Positions 1 through 6,204 are shown, numbered from the stretch's first letter. The stretch is DNA of 6,240 nucleotides from Cytophagales bacterium (GCA_003537495.1 DPSB01000307.1:3521-9760), one strand, 5' to 3'. Numbers and translations are program-made. The notes: generated by a model from the sequence alone, not told the origin.

Positions 1-214
1 CCATTTCAAAGGTGCCACCGGTTAGTTTATTTTTATTGAATGTTAGATGTCCTGCTGAAAGTTGTATTTGCCCGTAGTGTTCACCACCCAATTTTTTCCC
101 CGTCCACTCCAGTGTACTTTTCTTCAGATCGATGTCAGTTTTTCTGGTGTTTCCTTGGGCAAACGAAGAAAGTGACAGTAATGCAAATAGTGTGATAGAT
201 ACAAGCTTCTTCAT
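1..214 (-). CDS. YceI-family secreted protein, N-terminal part (runs off the left edge)
   Basis: Only the first 71 codons are in the window; the gene continues beyond base 1. Translation from the ATG at 214-212 begins MKKLVSITLFALLSLSSFAQ, a Sec signal peptide with likely cleavage after SFA (residue 19). The mature part starts with a stretch typical of Bacteroidota YceI proteins: STLEWTGKKLGGEHYG, then LSAGHLTFNKNKLTGGTFEM. YceI proteins are periplasmic lipocalin-like beta barrels of roughly 170-200 residues that bind isoprenoid-type lipids; the physiological role in this group is unknown. The start lies one base after the TAA of the DUF2911 gene (TAA-A-ATG), so the two are very probably co-translated. 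The family call rests on these N-terminal motifs; the rest of the barrel cannot be checked here. Confidence 0.8.
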   Translation of the reverse strand, partial: MKKLVSITLFALLSLSSFAQGNTRKTDIDLKKSTLEWTGKKLGGEHYGQIQLSAGHLTFNKNKLTGGTFEM

Positions 215-215
215 T

Positions 216-1076
216 TTACTTTTTGCCGGTTTTCGTTTCCCATTCATTACGCAGTTTCTCGTTTGCTGCGATAACCTGATCAAGTTTTTTTGTTGTGGCC
301 AATTCGGTGGAGGCTTTCAATGTTTTAATAGCCGCTGCATAGTCATTCATCGCGGCTTCAATCTTTGCTTGCAGTTGAAGATATGCAGCATCCTGCGCTT
401 TGCTGTTGGCTATTTGAACCCACGCATAAGCCTGCTTCAAATCCTTATTGTTGTTGAAGTAGTAAGAACTAGATTGATAGAAAAGACTAGCGCGGTCTTC
501 TTTCTTTACATTAATCCGATCATTGATCTCTGCCATTACTTTTTCGTCCACGTTCATTTTAATGGTGAGCTTCACCTGTGTATTCTCCCACAGTAAAAAC
601 AATCCTGCTTCTTCTTTGGTGAAGTCATTTACTTCAATGGTAAATGTTTCGTAGTACCGTGATGATTTCTCAGGCTTTACCGTAAAGCGAACCAGGTCTT
701 GCTCTTGCGTGTAATCGGAAGTACCGTGCATTTCAGTAGCCTTGTTGATCACGATTGTCCATTCATTCTGGTTTGGAATGGTGAAGAAAGAGTATGTACC
801 CCCTGGAATATCGTTGCCATTTAGCTTTACGGCTTCAGAAAATCTAATCGTGGTTGCATCGTGTGCACCTGTTCGCCACATCTCTCCAAAAGGAACAATA
901 CCTCCGAAAATTACTCTGCCACGGGCGCTGGGGCGAGAGTATTTTACCTCCACCTCTCCAAAGCCAATCTGCTGTTTAAATGCAGCATCTGTACTAGCTG
1001 GTGGTAAATTAAGCTGTGCCCTTACGGAAACAGAATATACGAGTGCAATGGCGATGACTATTATAATTCTTTTCAT
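216..1076 (-). CDS. Secreted DUF2911 protein with a helical C-terminal extension
   Basis: This 286-residue protein has a signal peptide (MKRIIIVIAIALVYSVSVRA, cleavage near residue 20, mature N-terminus Gln). Residues about 22-175 show the DUF2911 signature: YSRPSARGRVIFGG (46-59), VPFGEMWRTGAHDATTI (61-77), GGTYSFFTIP (92-101) and WTIVINK (106-112). Where most members I recall have Asn in 'GANEAT', this one has His72. Residues about 185-286 are Ala/Lys/Glu-rich and look helical, possibly a degenerate TPR-like pair with repeated YAxA motifs (AYAWVQIA, DYAAAIKTL). DUF2911 has no established biochemical function and is common in Bacteroidota as a periplasmic or surface protein. The gene starts 15 bases after the PepSY stop and ends one base before the YceI start, so it sits inside the operon. 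The family call is firm; function and the link to metals are not. Confidence 0.88.
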   Translation of the reverse strand: MKRIIIVIAIALVYSVSVRAQLNLPPASTDAAFKQQIGFGEVEVKYSRPSARGRVIFGGIVPFGEMWRTGAHDATTIRFSEAVKLNGNDIPGGTYSFFTIPNQNEWTIVINKATEMHGTSDYTQEQDLVRFTVKPEKSSRYYETFTIEVNDFTKEEAGLFLLWENTQVKLTIKMNVDEKVMAEINDRINVKKEDRASLFYQSSSYYFNNNKDLKQAYAWVQIANSKAQDAAYLQLQAKIEAAMNDYAAAIKTLKASTELATTKKLDQVIAANEKLRNEWETKTGKK

Positions 1077-1091
1077 ATTGGTTGGTTGAAT

Positions 1092-1850
1092 TTATTTGGT
1101 AAAAATCTTTTTGAGGGTGCGCGATGAAATGGTATATAATACAAAGCCCGACATTACTGTGAGTAGCCCGAATACAGAGAGTATTTTCAGCAACCAGTTG
1201 TTAAAATTGTCGCGTCCGGCATAGTCCATTGTATGGAACATCCATAGAAAGTCAAATGCCCGCCATTGGTCGTGTCGAATGGATTGAAAGGTTCCGAGTT
1301 CTGCACTTATATATACAGTGCAATCGGGATTCTTAAAACTTACTGCCCAAGCAGGTAAAGGCTTCTCTCGGTATTCATGATGACCATCAGCCTGATCCAA
1401 TAAGAGCACCTCACTTACCTCTGCTCCTTGCACGACTTGTTCTTTCGCTACAGCAATTCCTTCTTCTTTGGTCAATGATTGTTTCACTTCGCCTGTAACT
1501 GCATCGGCCAAAGCATAGTGCACGTGGTGATGCATTCCCTCACCGATATGACCTGAAAAATAGGCAATCTGATAAACAGGCTTGTTGAGTATGCGAATAA
1601 GGTGGACGGAGTGAATTGAATCAATAGTTTGCGTTTGCTTCAGTTTTTGAATAGCATCCGTAGGCGAAACAGTTGAAACATCAGCAGAAAGAAAAGCTGG
1701 CGATTTTCGCAGATGGTCGCCATGCACGTTATCTATGTCGCTCCAGCTAAAAAAAAGGCCACTGATAGTCCAGCCTAAGAACTGAATGCCAATGAATAGA
1801 CCAAGGTAACGATGGATTCTGCGGATGAACAGATTTTTATTTTTAATCAT
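1092..1850 (-). CDS. Minimal two-helix PepSY-domain membrane protein
   Basis: This 252-residue inner-membrane protein has one helix near each end and a periplasmic region between. The N-terminus carries the PepSY-associated signature RRIHRYLGLFIGIQ (10-23) followed by WTISGLFFSW (27-36). The C-terminus carries FDFLWMFHTMDYAGRDN (199-215) and a hydrophobic helix at about 219-241. Residues 60-195 fit two PepSY-like units (TKEEGIAVAKEQV at 127-139; AWAVSFKNPDCTVYIS at 167-182). A His cluster, GMHHHVHY (105-112), plus HGDH (43-46) and GHHE (156-159), could bind metal or heme. Larger PepSY_TM proteins of 350-500 residues have more helices and are linked to siderophore or heme reductase systems; this is the short form. 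It follows a 70-base gap, the widest in the cluster, and no in-frame ATG exists between an upstream stop and the chosen start. A role in metal reduction or electron transfer is inference. Confidence 0.85.
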   Translation of the reverse strand: MIKNKNLFIRRIHRYLGLFIGIQFLGWTISGLFFSWSDIDNVHGDHLRKSPAFLSADVSTVSPTDAIQKLKQTQTIDSIHSVHLIRILNKPVYQIAYFSGHIGEGMHHHVHYALADAVTGEVKQSLTKEEGIAVAKEQVVQGAEVSEVLLLDQADGHHEYREKPLPAWAVSFKNPDCTVYISAELGTFQSIRHDQWRAFDFLWMFHTMDYAGRDNFNNWLLKILSVFGLLTVMSGFVLYTISSRTLKKIFTK

Positions 1851-1920
1851 AACTTCAGTGCGGTTTAAGGATGGTGATCCATTTCTAAATATTTACCAGG
1901 GGATTTATGCTCAACGGCAT
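1851..1920 (-). other. 70-base gap inside the cluster, with a weak possible internal promoter
   Basis: This is the longest non-coding stretch inside the gene row. Read on the minus strand it has TTG at 1914-1912 and, 18 bases on, AATATTTA at 1893-1886. That partly fits the Bacteroidota sigma factor pattern of TTG plus TAnnTTTG, but misses the first and last base of the second box. The second box lies in a perfect 10-base palindrome, TAAATATTTA (1886-1895). A short hairpin GGAT-CACC-ATCC (minus strand of 1871-1880 and flanks) has a stem of only four pairs and no U-run, so it is not a terminator. A tiny frame of 11 codons, ATG at 1920 to TAG, has no sign of being a gene. A secondary promoter for the PepSY-DUF2911-YceI trio is possible but weakly supported. 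Confidence 0.2.
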
Positions 1921-2418
1921 TTATCTCTCATTTTTGTGGATTTTAACAAATTCGATGTGATTTTCCTTCGATTCGAAATAGCATACCTTGCCAGACCTGT
2001 CGGGGTGCATGCAGATAAACGCTTTTGCCTTACTGATTCGATTATTGCTGACCGGATCAATTGCGTAACGTTCTACTTCGCTTAGTTGAATTGTTGATAT
2101 GCAAGGCTGACTACAAGCGTAAAAGTTGCCCTCCTGATTAGGCACTAACATTTGCTCATGTCCATTCATGAATGCATTGGTGGCCATACAAACTTTGTTA
2201 GGGTCAATCAGTTTTTCAATGCCAGGATGTGATGCTTTATAGTCATTCTTCTCCTCGGCACCTTCTTTCTCGTACTTGTAAATGCCAATCACTGCCCAGG
2301 TTAGTGGGATAATCAACGCCAACACACCAAAGGAATTCAGCAGGATATTTCTCCGTTTTTCCTTTTGGTGCTTTCTGCCAGATGCACTTTGTTTCACACG
2401 TTTAATTTTCATTGGCAT
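1921..2418 (-). CDS. Membrane-anchored protein with a TRASH-like cysteine metal-binding domain
   Basis: This 165-residue protein starts with a very basic segment (residues 4-23, ten or more Lys/Arg/His) and one hydrophobic helix at about 25-46 (NILLNSFGVLALIIPLTWAV). By the positive-inside rule the C-terminal part should face the periplasm. That part has C77-M78, then YACSQPC (C102, C106), the segment YAIDPVSNNRISKA (118-131), C136-M137-H138-P139 and KVCYFES with C146. The arrangement C-x24-C-x3-C followed by a 'DPVS…KA' segment and 'V.YFES' resembles TRASH/YHS-type metal-binding domains, whose described spacing is C-x19-22-C-x3-C; here the first spacer is slightly longer. The domain would bind Cu(I) or another soft metal. 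Two starts are possible, ATG at 2418 or the third codon at 2412 (ATGAAAATT); neither has a clear ribosome site. It begins 9 bases after the SnoaL-like gene. Gene reality is strong; the TRASH assignment is from motif memory. Confidence 0.82.
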   Translation of the reverse strand: MPMKIKRVKQSASGRKHQKEKRRNILLNSFGVLALIIPLTWAVIGIYKYEKEGAEEKNDYKASHPGIEKLIDPNKVCMATNAFMNGHEQMLVPNQEGNFYACSQPCISTIQLSEVERYAIDPVSNNRISKAKAFICMHPDRSGKVCYFESKENHIEFVKIHKNER

Positions 2419-2427
2419 CTACTGTGG

Positions 2428-2871
2428 TTATGGTTTGCGCGAGGAGTTGTGCATGTGCACAATTTTCCATGTGCCATTTTCCTTTTTCAAAAAAGAAGAC
2501 GCCACGCCTTTCCGTTTGATTTCGGAGTTGTCCTTCTTCAACACAATCGTGTAGTTGTAGGTCTCCACGGCAAAAGCATAATCACCAGTAACTGTTACTG
2601 TCACGTTGTAAGGATCAAATTTGAAAGACGCAAAGTCGCCCAACTCAGGGCCGATATGATGGGCAAGATAATCCTGATACGTGCCCTCTACTTTACCTGA
2701 TTCAATAATCTGGCTGTTGGCGACAAACAACACGTCTGTCCCTTTTACATCCAATTTTTCAAGAGCGCTTTTATAAGATGATAAAACTTCTTTTACTTTC
2801 TGCTCATCTGTCTGCGCGAAGACGAATCCAGAAAACAAAAGGAAGACAAGTGATACAAATAGCTTTCTCAT
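2428..2871 (-). CDS. Secreted SnoaL/DUF4440-like (NTF2-fold) protein
   Basis: This 147-residue protein has a Sec signal peptide (MRKLFVSLVFLLFSGFVFA, cleavage after residue 19 before QTDEQ). The mature part of about 128 residues has the layout of a single NTF2-fold domain: an N-terminal helix (EQKVKEVLSSYKSALEKLD, 23-41), a middle segment YQDYLAHHIGPEL (65-77), strands around VTVTVTGDYAFAVETYNYTI, and the typical closing strand GTWKIVHMHNSSR (133-145). Such domains are small cone-shaped pockets that may bind ligands or act as enzymes; no specific reaction can be read from the sequence. His71, His72, His139 and His141 could form a metal site, which would suit the neighbourhood, but this is only a guess. 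It starts 16 bases after the DUF3347 gene and shares the leader CAACTATGA with both DUF3347 genes. Confidence 0.85.
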   Translation of the reverse strand: MRKLFVSLVFLLFSGFVFAQTDEQKVKEVLSSYKSALEKLDVKGTDVLFVANSQIIESGKVEGTYQDYLAHHIGPELGDFASFKFDPYNVTVTVTGDYAFAVETYNYTIVLKKDNSEIKRKGVASSFLKKENGTWKIVHMHNSSRKP

Positions 2872-2887
2872 AGTTGATTCTTTACGG

Positions 2888-3397
2888 TTATTGAATCGTT
2901 TCCTTCACACTGCCGCATTTTAACATCTTATCACCGAAGTAGGGATTCTTGATCTGCTTTTCGTTCGATAGCCAGTAAGCGCCTTCGTTACCATTGGCCA
3001 TTGGGCAGTATTCCAAATACAATGCACCTGTCGAGAGTTGACCGCCTTTAACCAGCGTGGACATTTCGTTACTTACCGTACTAAATATCTGACGCTGTTC
3101 GTCTAAAGCATTTGTACTTGCCAGCTTTGTGGTTGCTGCAAGTGCATCGGCAGAACCCTTTACGCCCTTTAGTGACTTCTGAAGTTCGCCAGCTGCTTTT
3201 TTTGCTTCATCGGCATTGGAAGCAACCAAAGCATCTTTCAATTTTAAATACAGTGTGTATGCATTGCCGAGTTTAGCATCTTTGAAAGTTGCTGCTGTTG
3301 TTTGTGCTTTGGCCTGATCGTGACCAGCATGGTCGTGTTGTGCGAAAGCGATTGTGCAGCTTAGTACAAGCGCAAGTGTAATCCATTTGGTTTTCAT
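2888..3397 (-). CDS. Secreted DUF3347 protein, candidate periplasmic copper binder
   Basis: This 169-residue protein has a signal peptide MKTKWITLALVLSCTIAFA with the AFA|Q cleavage site after residue 19. The mature N-terminus is QHDHAGHDQ, with His21, His23 and His26, a likely metal ligand set. Residues about 35-125 are helical (a Lys/Ala-rich bundle: LYLKLKDALVASNADEAKKA at 49-68). The C-terminal signature is YCPMANGNEGAYWLSN (130-145) followed by NPYFGDKMLKCG (151-162). Cys131, Met133, Met158 and Cys161 are potential Cu(I) ligands. DUF3347 occurs in Bacteroidota as stand-alone periplasmic proteins and fused to CusB-type efflux adaptors, which supports a copper role. A Cys at position 14 could be read as a lipobox, but the short h-region and the AFA site favour plain secretion. 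It lies 22 bases downstream of the multicopper oxidase gene, its likely functional partner. It is a paralogue of the first gene of the cluster. Confidence 0.9.
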   Translation of the reverse strand: MKTKWITLALVLSCTIAFAQHDHAGHDQAKAQTTAATFKDAKLGNAYTLYLKLKDALVASNADEAKKAAGELQKSLKGVKGSADALAATTKLASTNALDEQRQIFSTVSNEMSTLVKGGQLSTGALYLEYCPMANGNEGAYWLSNEKQIKNPYFGDKMLKCGSVKETIQ

Positions 3398-3403
3398 AGT
3401 TGT
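3390..3403 (-). promoter_or_regulatory. Translation start region shared with the other DUF3347 gene
   Basis: The minus-strand sequence ACAACTATGAAAAC spans the start codon (ATG at 3397-3395) and is identical to that of the paralogue at 6197-6210. The SnoaL-like gene shares its core CAACTATGA at 2868-2876. No Shine-Dalgarno sequence is present; an A-rich, purine-poor leader is usual in Bacteroidota. The identity supports the ATG chosen here. It may reflect gene duplication as much as a functional signal. Confidence 0.35.
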
Positions 3404-3419
3404 ATTTGTTTAAAGTGTT

Positions 3420-4889
3420 TTAAATAATTTCAAAATTCAGCATCATGCCATCGTCTTCATGTTCCAGGTTGTGACAATGAAAAACAAAGACTCCAGTATA
3501 AGTGGGAAAGGTCATAATTACCCTAACCTTTTCGCCTGGCATTAATAGTACTGTATCTTTCCAACCCTTTTCAGTAGCGATCAGATTTCCTCTGCCACCC
3601 GTGCGTTCCAATATTTGAAATTGTACGCCATGTATGTGCATGGGGTGAATTTCATCACCCATCCGGTTATCGAATTCCCATATCTCAGTTGTGTTGGCTT
3701 GAACGGTTTCATCAATTCTATCCATCTCAAAAGTTTTACCTCCGATCGAGTGCCTGCCCATGCCTCCATGCCCACCCATACCACCGACCAGCGCAGCAAT
3801 GTCGAATGTGCGGGTAGTAACTGCCGAGGCAGTAGGAATGACGTTTATTGTTGAAAGATTTGTAGGAAGAGTAAATGCAGGTGCAGTCGCCTGCTCCACT
3901 ACAAACTTCATGATGTTGTATTGTTGTCTGCCTTGTACATTATATTGACTGAACTTTTTACTCAGCAGGTATACCGATTGACCGAGTGCTAACCCCGAAA
4001 AATCAATCAGCACATCGGCACGTTCCCCGGGCGCGAGCATGAGACTGTTTACGCTTTCAGGAGCAGCCAGCAACCCCCCATCAGCACCAATCACATGAAA
4101 TGGCATTCCATTAGAAAGGGCAAGGTTGTAGACGCGGGCAGTTGAGCCGTTTAGCAACCTTAATCGATGCCAACCCTTCGCCACACTTGCATATGGCGCA
4201 TAAGTTCCATTAACAATAATTTGTTCACCCAAATACCCCGTCATGATTTCATCTTGACTTGGTGAATAGTCAAGGGAAGAACCAGAGAAACGTTTATCCT
4301 GAATAATAAGAGGAATTTCAAAATCGCCAGTTGGAAGATTAAGTGCAGCTTCTTCACTGTCTGTGACAATAAACATTCCGGCCAATCCCATGAACACTTG
4401 TCGTGCAGTAGCTTCGTGTGGATGAGGATGATACCAATAGGTTCCCGCACGTTGATTAATGGGAAGTGCATAGGTGAATGAACTACCTGCTGCAATCAGA
4501 TCCTTTGGGTGGCCATCCATATCTTCAGGCACAATCAATCCATGCCAATGTATATTTGTCTCTTCTCCCAAATTGTTTTGCACCTGAACGCTCACCGTTT
4601 CGCCACGTGTAGCTTTTATGGTGTTACCCAACAAGCCATTTCGATAGGAAAGGATGGAGGAAGAAGAACCATTCAGTAGCTGTCCAGTTGTTGTCTGCAC
4701 AATTAGTTGTGTATTACCTTCTACAACAACTGGTTTAAATAAGGCTTGAGTAAAACCACCTTCTACAATCCAATTGGCCTCACCCATCATATCTTCTTCG
4801 GTATGGCAGGCACTAAGTAACAATGATGAACCCGCCCATGCTGTGATGGCTGAAAGTCCGGTCTGTTTGATGAATTCTCTTCTTTTCAT
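3420..4889 (-). CDS. CueO-like multicopper oxidase, Tat-exported lipoprotein
   Basis: This 489-residue protein is full length for a three-cupredoxin-domain oxidase. The N-terminus has a twin-arginine motif, RREFIK (3-8), and a lipobox LSAC with Cys28, so it is probably exported folded and lipid-anchored. The four copper motifs are intact: HWH (114-116), WYHPH (152-156), HPMHIHG (415-421) and HCHNLEHEDDGMM (471-483). By comparison with CueO, the type 1 ligands are His415, Cys472, His477 and Met482; type 2 are His114 and His418; type 3 are His116, 154, 156, 420, 471 and 473. Asp125 and Glu478 match the CueO proton-relay acids. A short Gly/Met/His loop, GGMGGHGGMGRH (369-380), lies where CueO has its long Met-rich insert. 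The expected reaction is oxidation of Cu(I) to Cu(II) with four-electron reduction of O2; phenol or bilirubin oxidation is also possible. Its ATG overlaps the methyltransferase stop (ATGA), pointing to translational coupling. Confidence 0.96.
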   Translation of the reverse strand: MKRREFIKQTGLSAITAWAGSSLLLSACHTEEDMMGEANWIVEGGFTQALFKPVVVEGNTQLIVQTTTGQLLNGSSSSILSYRNGLLGNTIKATRGETVSVQVQNNLGEETNIHWHGLIVPEDMDGHPKDLIAAGSSFTYALPINQRAGTYWYHPHPHEATARQVFMGLAGMFIVTDSEEAALNLPTGDFEIPLIIQDKRFSGSSLDYSPSQDEIMTGYLGEQIIVNGTYAPYASVAKGWHRLRLLNGSTARVYNLALSNGMPFHVIGADGGLLAAPESVNSLMLAPGERADVLIDFSGLALGQSVYLLSKKFSQYNVQGRQQYNIMKFVVEQATAPAFTLPTNLSTINVIPTASAVTTRTFDIAALVGGMGGHGGMGRHSIGGKTFEMDRIDETVQANTTEIWEFDNRMGDEIHPMHIHGVQFQILERTGGRGNLIATEKGWKDTVLLMPGEKVRVIMTFPTYTGVFVFHCHNLEHEDDGMMLNFEII

Positions 4890-5554
4890 AGAATAGATTG
4901 ATTAGGTTTTTGTGCACTGAAAATTCGTACAGTACCCACCATTGTTTTGAAAACTCCTGTTTCGTTTACTTTCAGAAAGCCTGTTTCACGAAGAGCAGCA
5001 GGCAATACATTTTTTACACTGTCTTGCGTAGTCTCGAATCCATCCAAAAGCTGAATAGTATAAAAACTCGTTCGCTGCAACACATTAGCAGGCTTGGCAA
5101 AATCTGCAATATTCACCGTACCCGAAGGTTTAAGTACTCGCAGAATTTCTTCCAAGGCACTGTACTTTTGGCGTAAGGTGAGGTGATGAAAAACCAGGCT
5201 TGACATAACCTTATTAAAAGAGTTATCAGGGTAGGGCAGCCTACCTCCATCGTAAAGCTTTGTTTGAATGGTTAATCCGGCTCCCGCTACTTTCTTCTTT
5301 GCTATTGAGAGAATTTTTTCATCGATGTCGACACCATAAAACTCTGCATGGCTATGTTTTAGAGCAGCCATGATGGATAGTGTTAACGATCCGCAGCCAA
5401 AGTCAAGCACTTTATCATTTGCTTGAACATTCATCTGGTTGATCAATGCATTTTTGAACTTTCGTTCCGGCATGGTTAGTTGAAGTACCGGATCGTAAAT
5501 TCGAGTCAACCAATCATACTTGAGAGCAGGTATATAGTTTTTACTATCGGGCAT
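4886..5554 (-). CDS. Class I SAM-dependent methyltransferase, substrate unknown
   Basis: This 222-residue protein is the only clearly cytoplasmic product of the cluster. It has the Methyltransf_11/25-type fold: an N-terminal cap with KYDWLTRIYDP (12-22), motif I VLDFGCGSLTLS (49-60), motif II YGVDID (73-78) with the acidic residues that hold the SAM ribose, the segment LPYPDNSFNKVMSSLVFHHL (106-125), and EILRVLKPSGTVNIADF (136-152). In motif I the usual GxGxG reads G53-C-G55-S-L57, so the third glycine is Leu. The C-terminal part (about 160-222) is likely to shape the acceptor site. The closest general type is UbiE-like small-molecule methyltransferases; no acceptor can be named. It starts 17 bases after the DUF3347 lipoprotein gene and its TGA overlaps the oxidase ATG by 4 bases, so its output is tied to the oxidase. 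Confidence 0.9.
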   Translation of the reverse strand: MPDSKNYIPALKYDWLTRIYDPVLQLTMPERKFKNALINQMNVQANDKVLDFGCGSLTLSIMAALKHSHAEFYGVDIDEKILSIAKKKVAGAGLTIQTKLYDGGRLPYPDNSFNKVMSSLVFHHLTLRQKYSALEEILRVLKPSGTVNIADFAKPANVLQRTSFYTIQLLDGFETTQDSVKNVLPAALRETGFLKVNETGVFKTMVGTVRIFSAQKPNQSIL

Positions 5555-5571
5555 ACCGGGTTATTTCAATG

Positions 5572-6204
5572 TTACTTCAACTTCTCTTTCACTTCTCCGC
5601 ACGTAAGCATTTTGTCACCAAAATACGGGTTGCGGATTTTGTCGTCATTACTCAACCAAAACGCACCCTGGTTGTTGAACGCCATCGGGCAAAACTCATA
5701 ATAGGCATTGGTGCCACCTAAACCGTAGGCCTTAATGCTCTTATACAGATTATCCGAGAGTGCGCTAAATCCTTCGCGCTGAACTTCAATGTCATCTGTT
5801 GCTTGAATAGACTGGAGTGAGGTGTTAAGTCCGCTTACGAAATTCATCCAGTCGTTATGCGCAGCACCGGTCAGTAATTTCATATCCACCTTACCAATAG
5901 CGGCAAGCGTAGTGCCCGCTTCTGCTTTTATCTTGTTGACATCAGAAGAGACGAGGGATTCCTTTAGTGTGATATAGGATGTAAACACGCCTGCCAATTG
6001 CTGCTGAAAAGCGACATCAACCGTAAATGTTGGTTCGGCTGCTTCGGCATAGTTTGATGTGCTGGATACGTGTTGTGTGCTGTCCTGGTGTTCATGCGTA
6101 TCGTGATTGTGAGCATCGGCTGATTCTTTTTTACTGCCGCAATTGAATAAGATAAATGAACCAGCAGCAAATAGGAGTGAAGCGAGAATTGATTTTGTTT
6201 TCAT
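5572..6204 (-). CDS. DUF3347 lipoprotein with a His-rich N-terminus
   Basis: This 210-residue protein is the first visible gene of the cluster. Its N-terminus has a lipoprotein-type signal: a hydrophobic stretch ILASLLFAAGSFILFN followed by Cys22 and a hydrophilic GSKKES. Asn just before the Cys is unusual for a lipobox, so lipidation is likely rather than certain. The mature N-terminus is His-rich (DAHNHDTHEHQ; His32, 34, 37, 39, then His45). Residues about 60-160 form a helical domain. The C-terminal signature is YEFCPMAFNNQGAFWLSN (169-186) and NPYFGDKMLTCG (192-203). Cys172, Met174, Met199 and Cys202 match Cys131, Met133, Met158 and Cys161 of the paralogue at 2888-3397, with the same 30-residue Cys spacing. 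It could bind periplasmic copper near a membrane, whereas the paralogue is soluble. The copper role is inferred from family context and the neighbouring oxidase. Confidence 0.9.
   Translation of the reverse strand: MKTKSILASLLFAAGSFILFNCGSKKESADAHNHDTHEHQDSTQHVSSTSNYAEAAEPTFTVDVAFQQQLAGVFTSYITLKESLVSSDVNKIKAEAGTTLAAIGKVDMKLLTGAAHNDWMNFVSGLNTSLQSIQATDDIEVQREGFSALSDNLYKSIKAYGLGGTNAYYEFCPMAFNNQGAFWLSNDDKIRNPYFGDKMLTCGEVKEKLK

Noticed and set aside
132..596. Plus-strand open frame of 154 codons, Cys/Phe-rich
   Set aside because: It lies opposite the DUF2911 and YceI genes, which have strong family motifs, and its own product has no recognisable signature.
742..1089. Plus-strand open frame of 115 codons
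   Set aside because: Antisense to the conserved DUF2911 core; no motifs or start signal.
1871..1880. Small hairpin (GGAT-CACC-ATCC) as a terminator between the TRASH-like and PepSY genes
   Set aside because: Stem of four pairs with no following U-run; too weak for a terminator.
2365..2700. Plus-strand frames around 2282-2700
   Set aside because: They are antisense to the SnoaL-like and TRASH-like genes, both with clear signal or anchor segments and family motifs.
3340..3397. Lipobox reading (VLSC, Cys14) in the secreted DUF3347 protein
   Set aside because: The hydrophobic region before Cys14 is short and a standard AFA|Q signal peptidase I site follows at residue 19.
3581..3799. Minus-strand 72-codon frame inside the oxidase gene
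   Set aside because: It is a frame-shifted reading of the oxidase Gly/Met/His loop and third domain; the oxidase reading frame is intact through all copper motifs.
4241..4495. Minus-strand 84-codon frame inside the oxidase gene
   Set aside because: Out-of-frame shadow of the oxidase; no independent start context or motifs.
5964..6170. Minus-strand 68-codon frame inside the first DUF3347 gene
   Set aside because: Out-of-frame shadow of the His-rich lipoprotein coding region.
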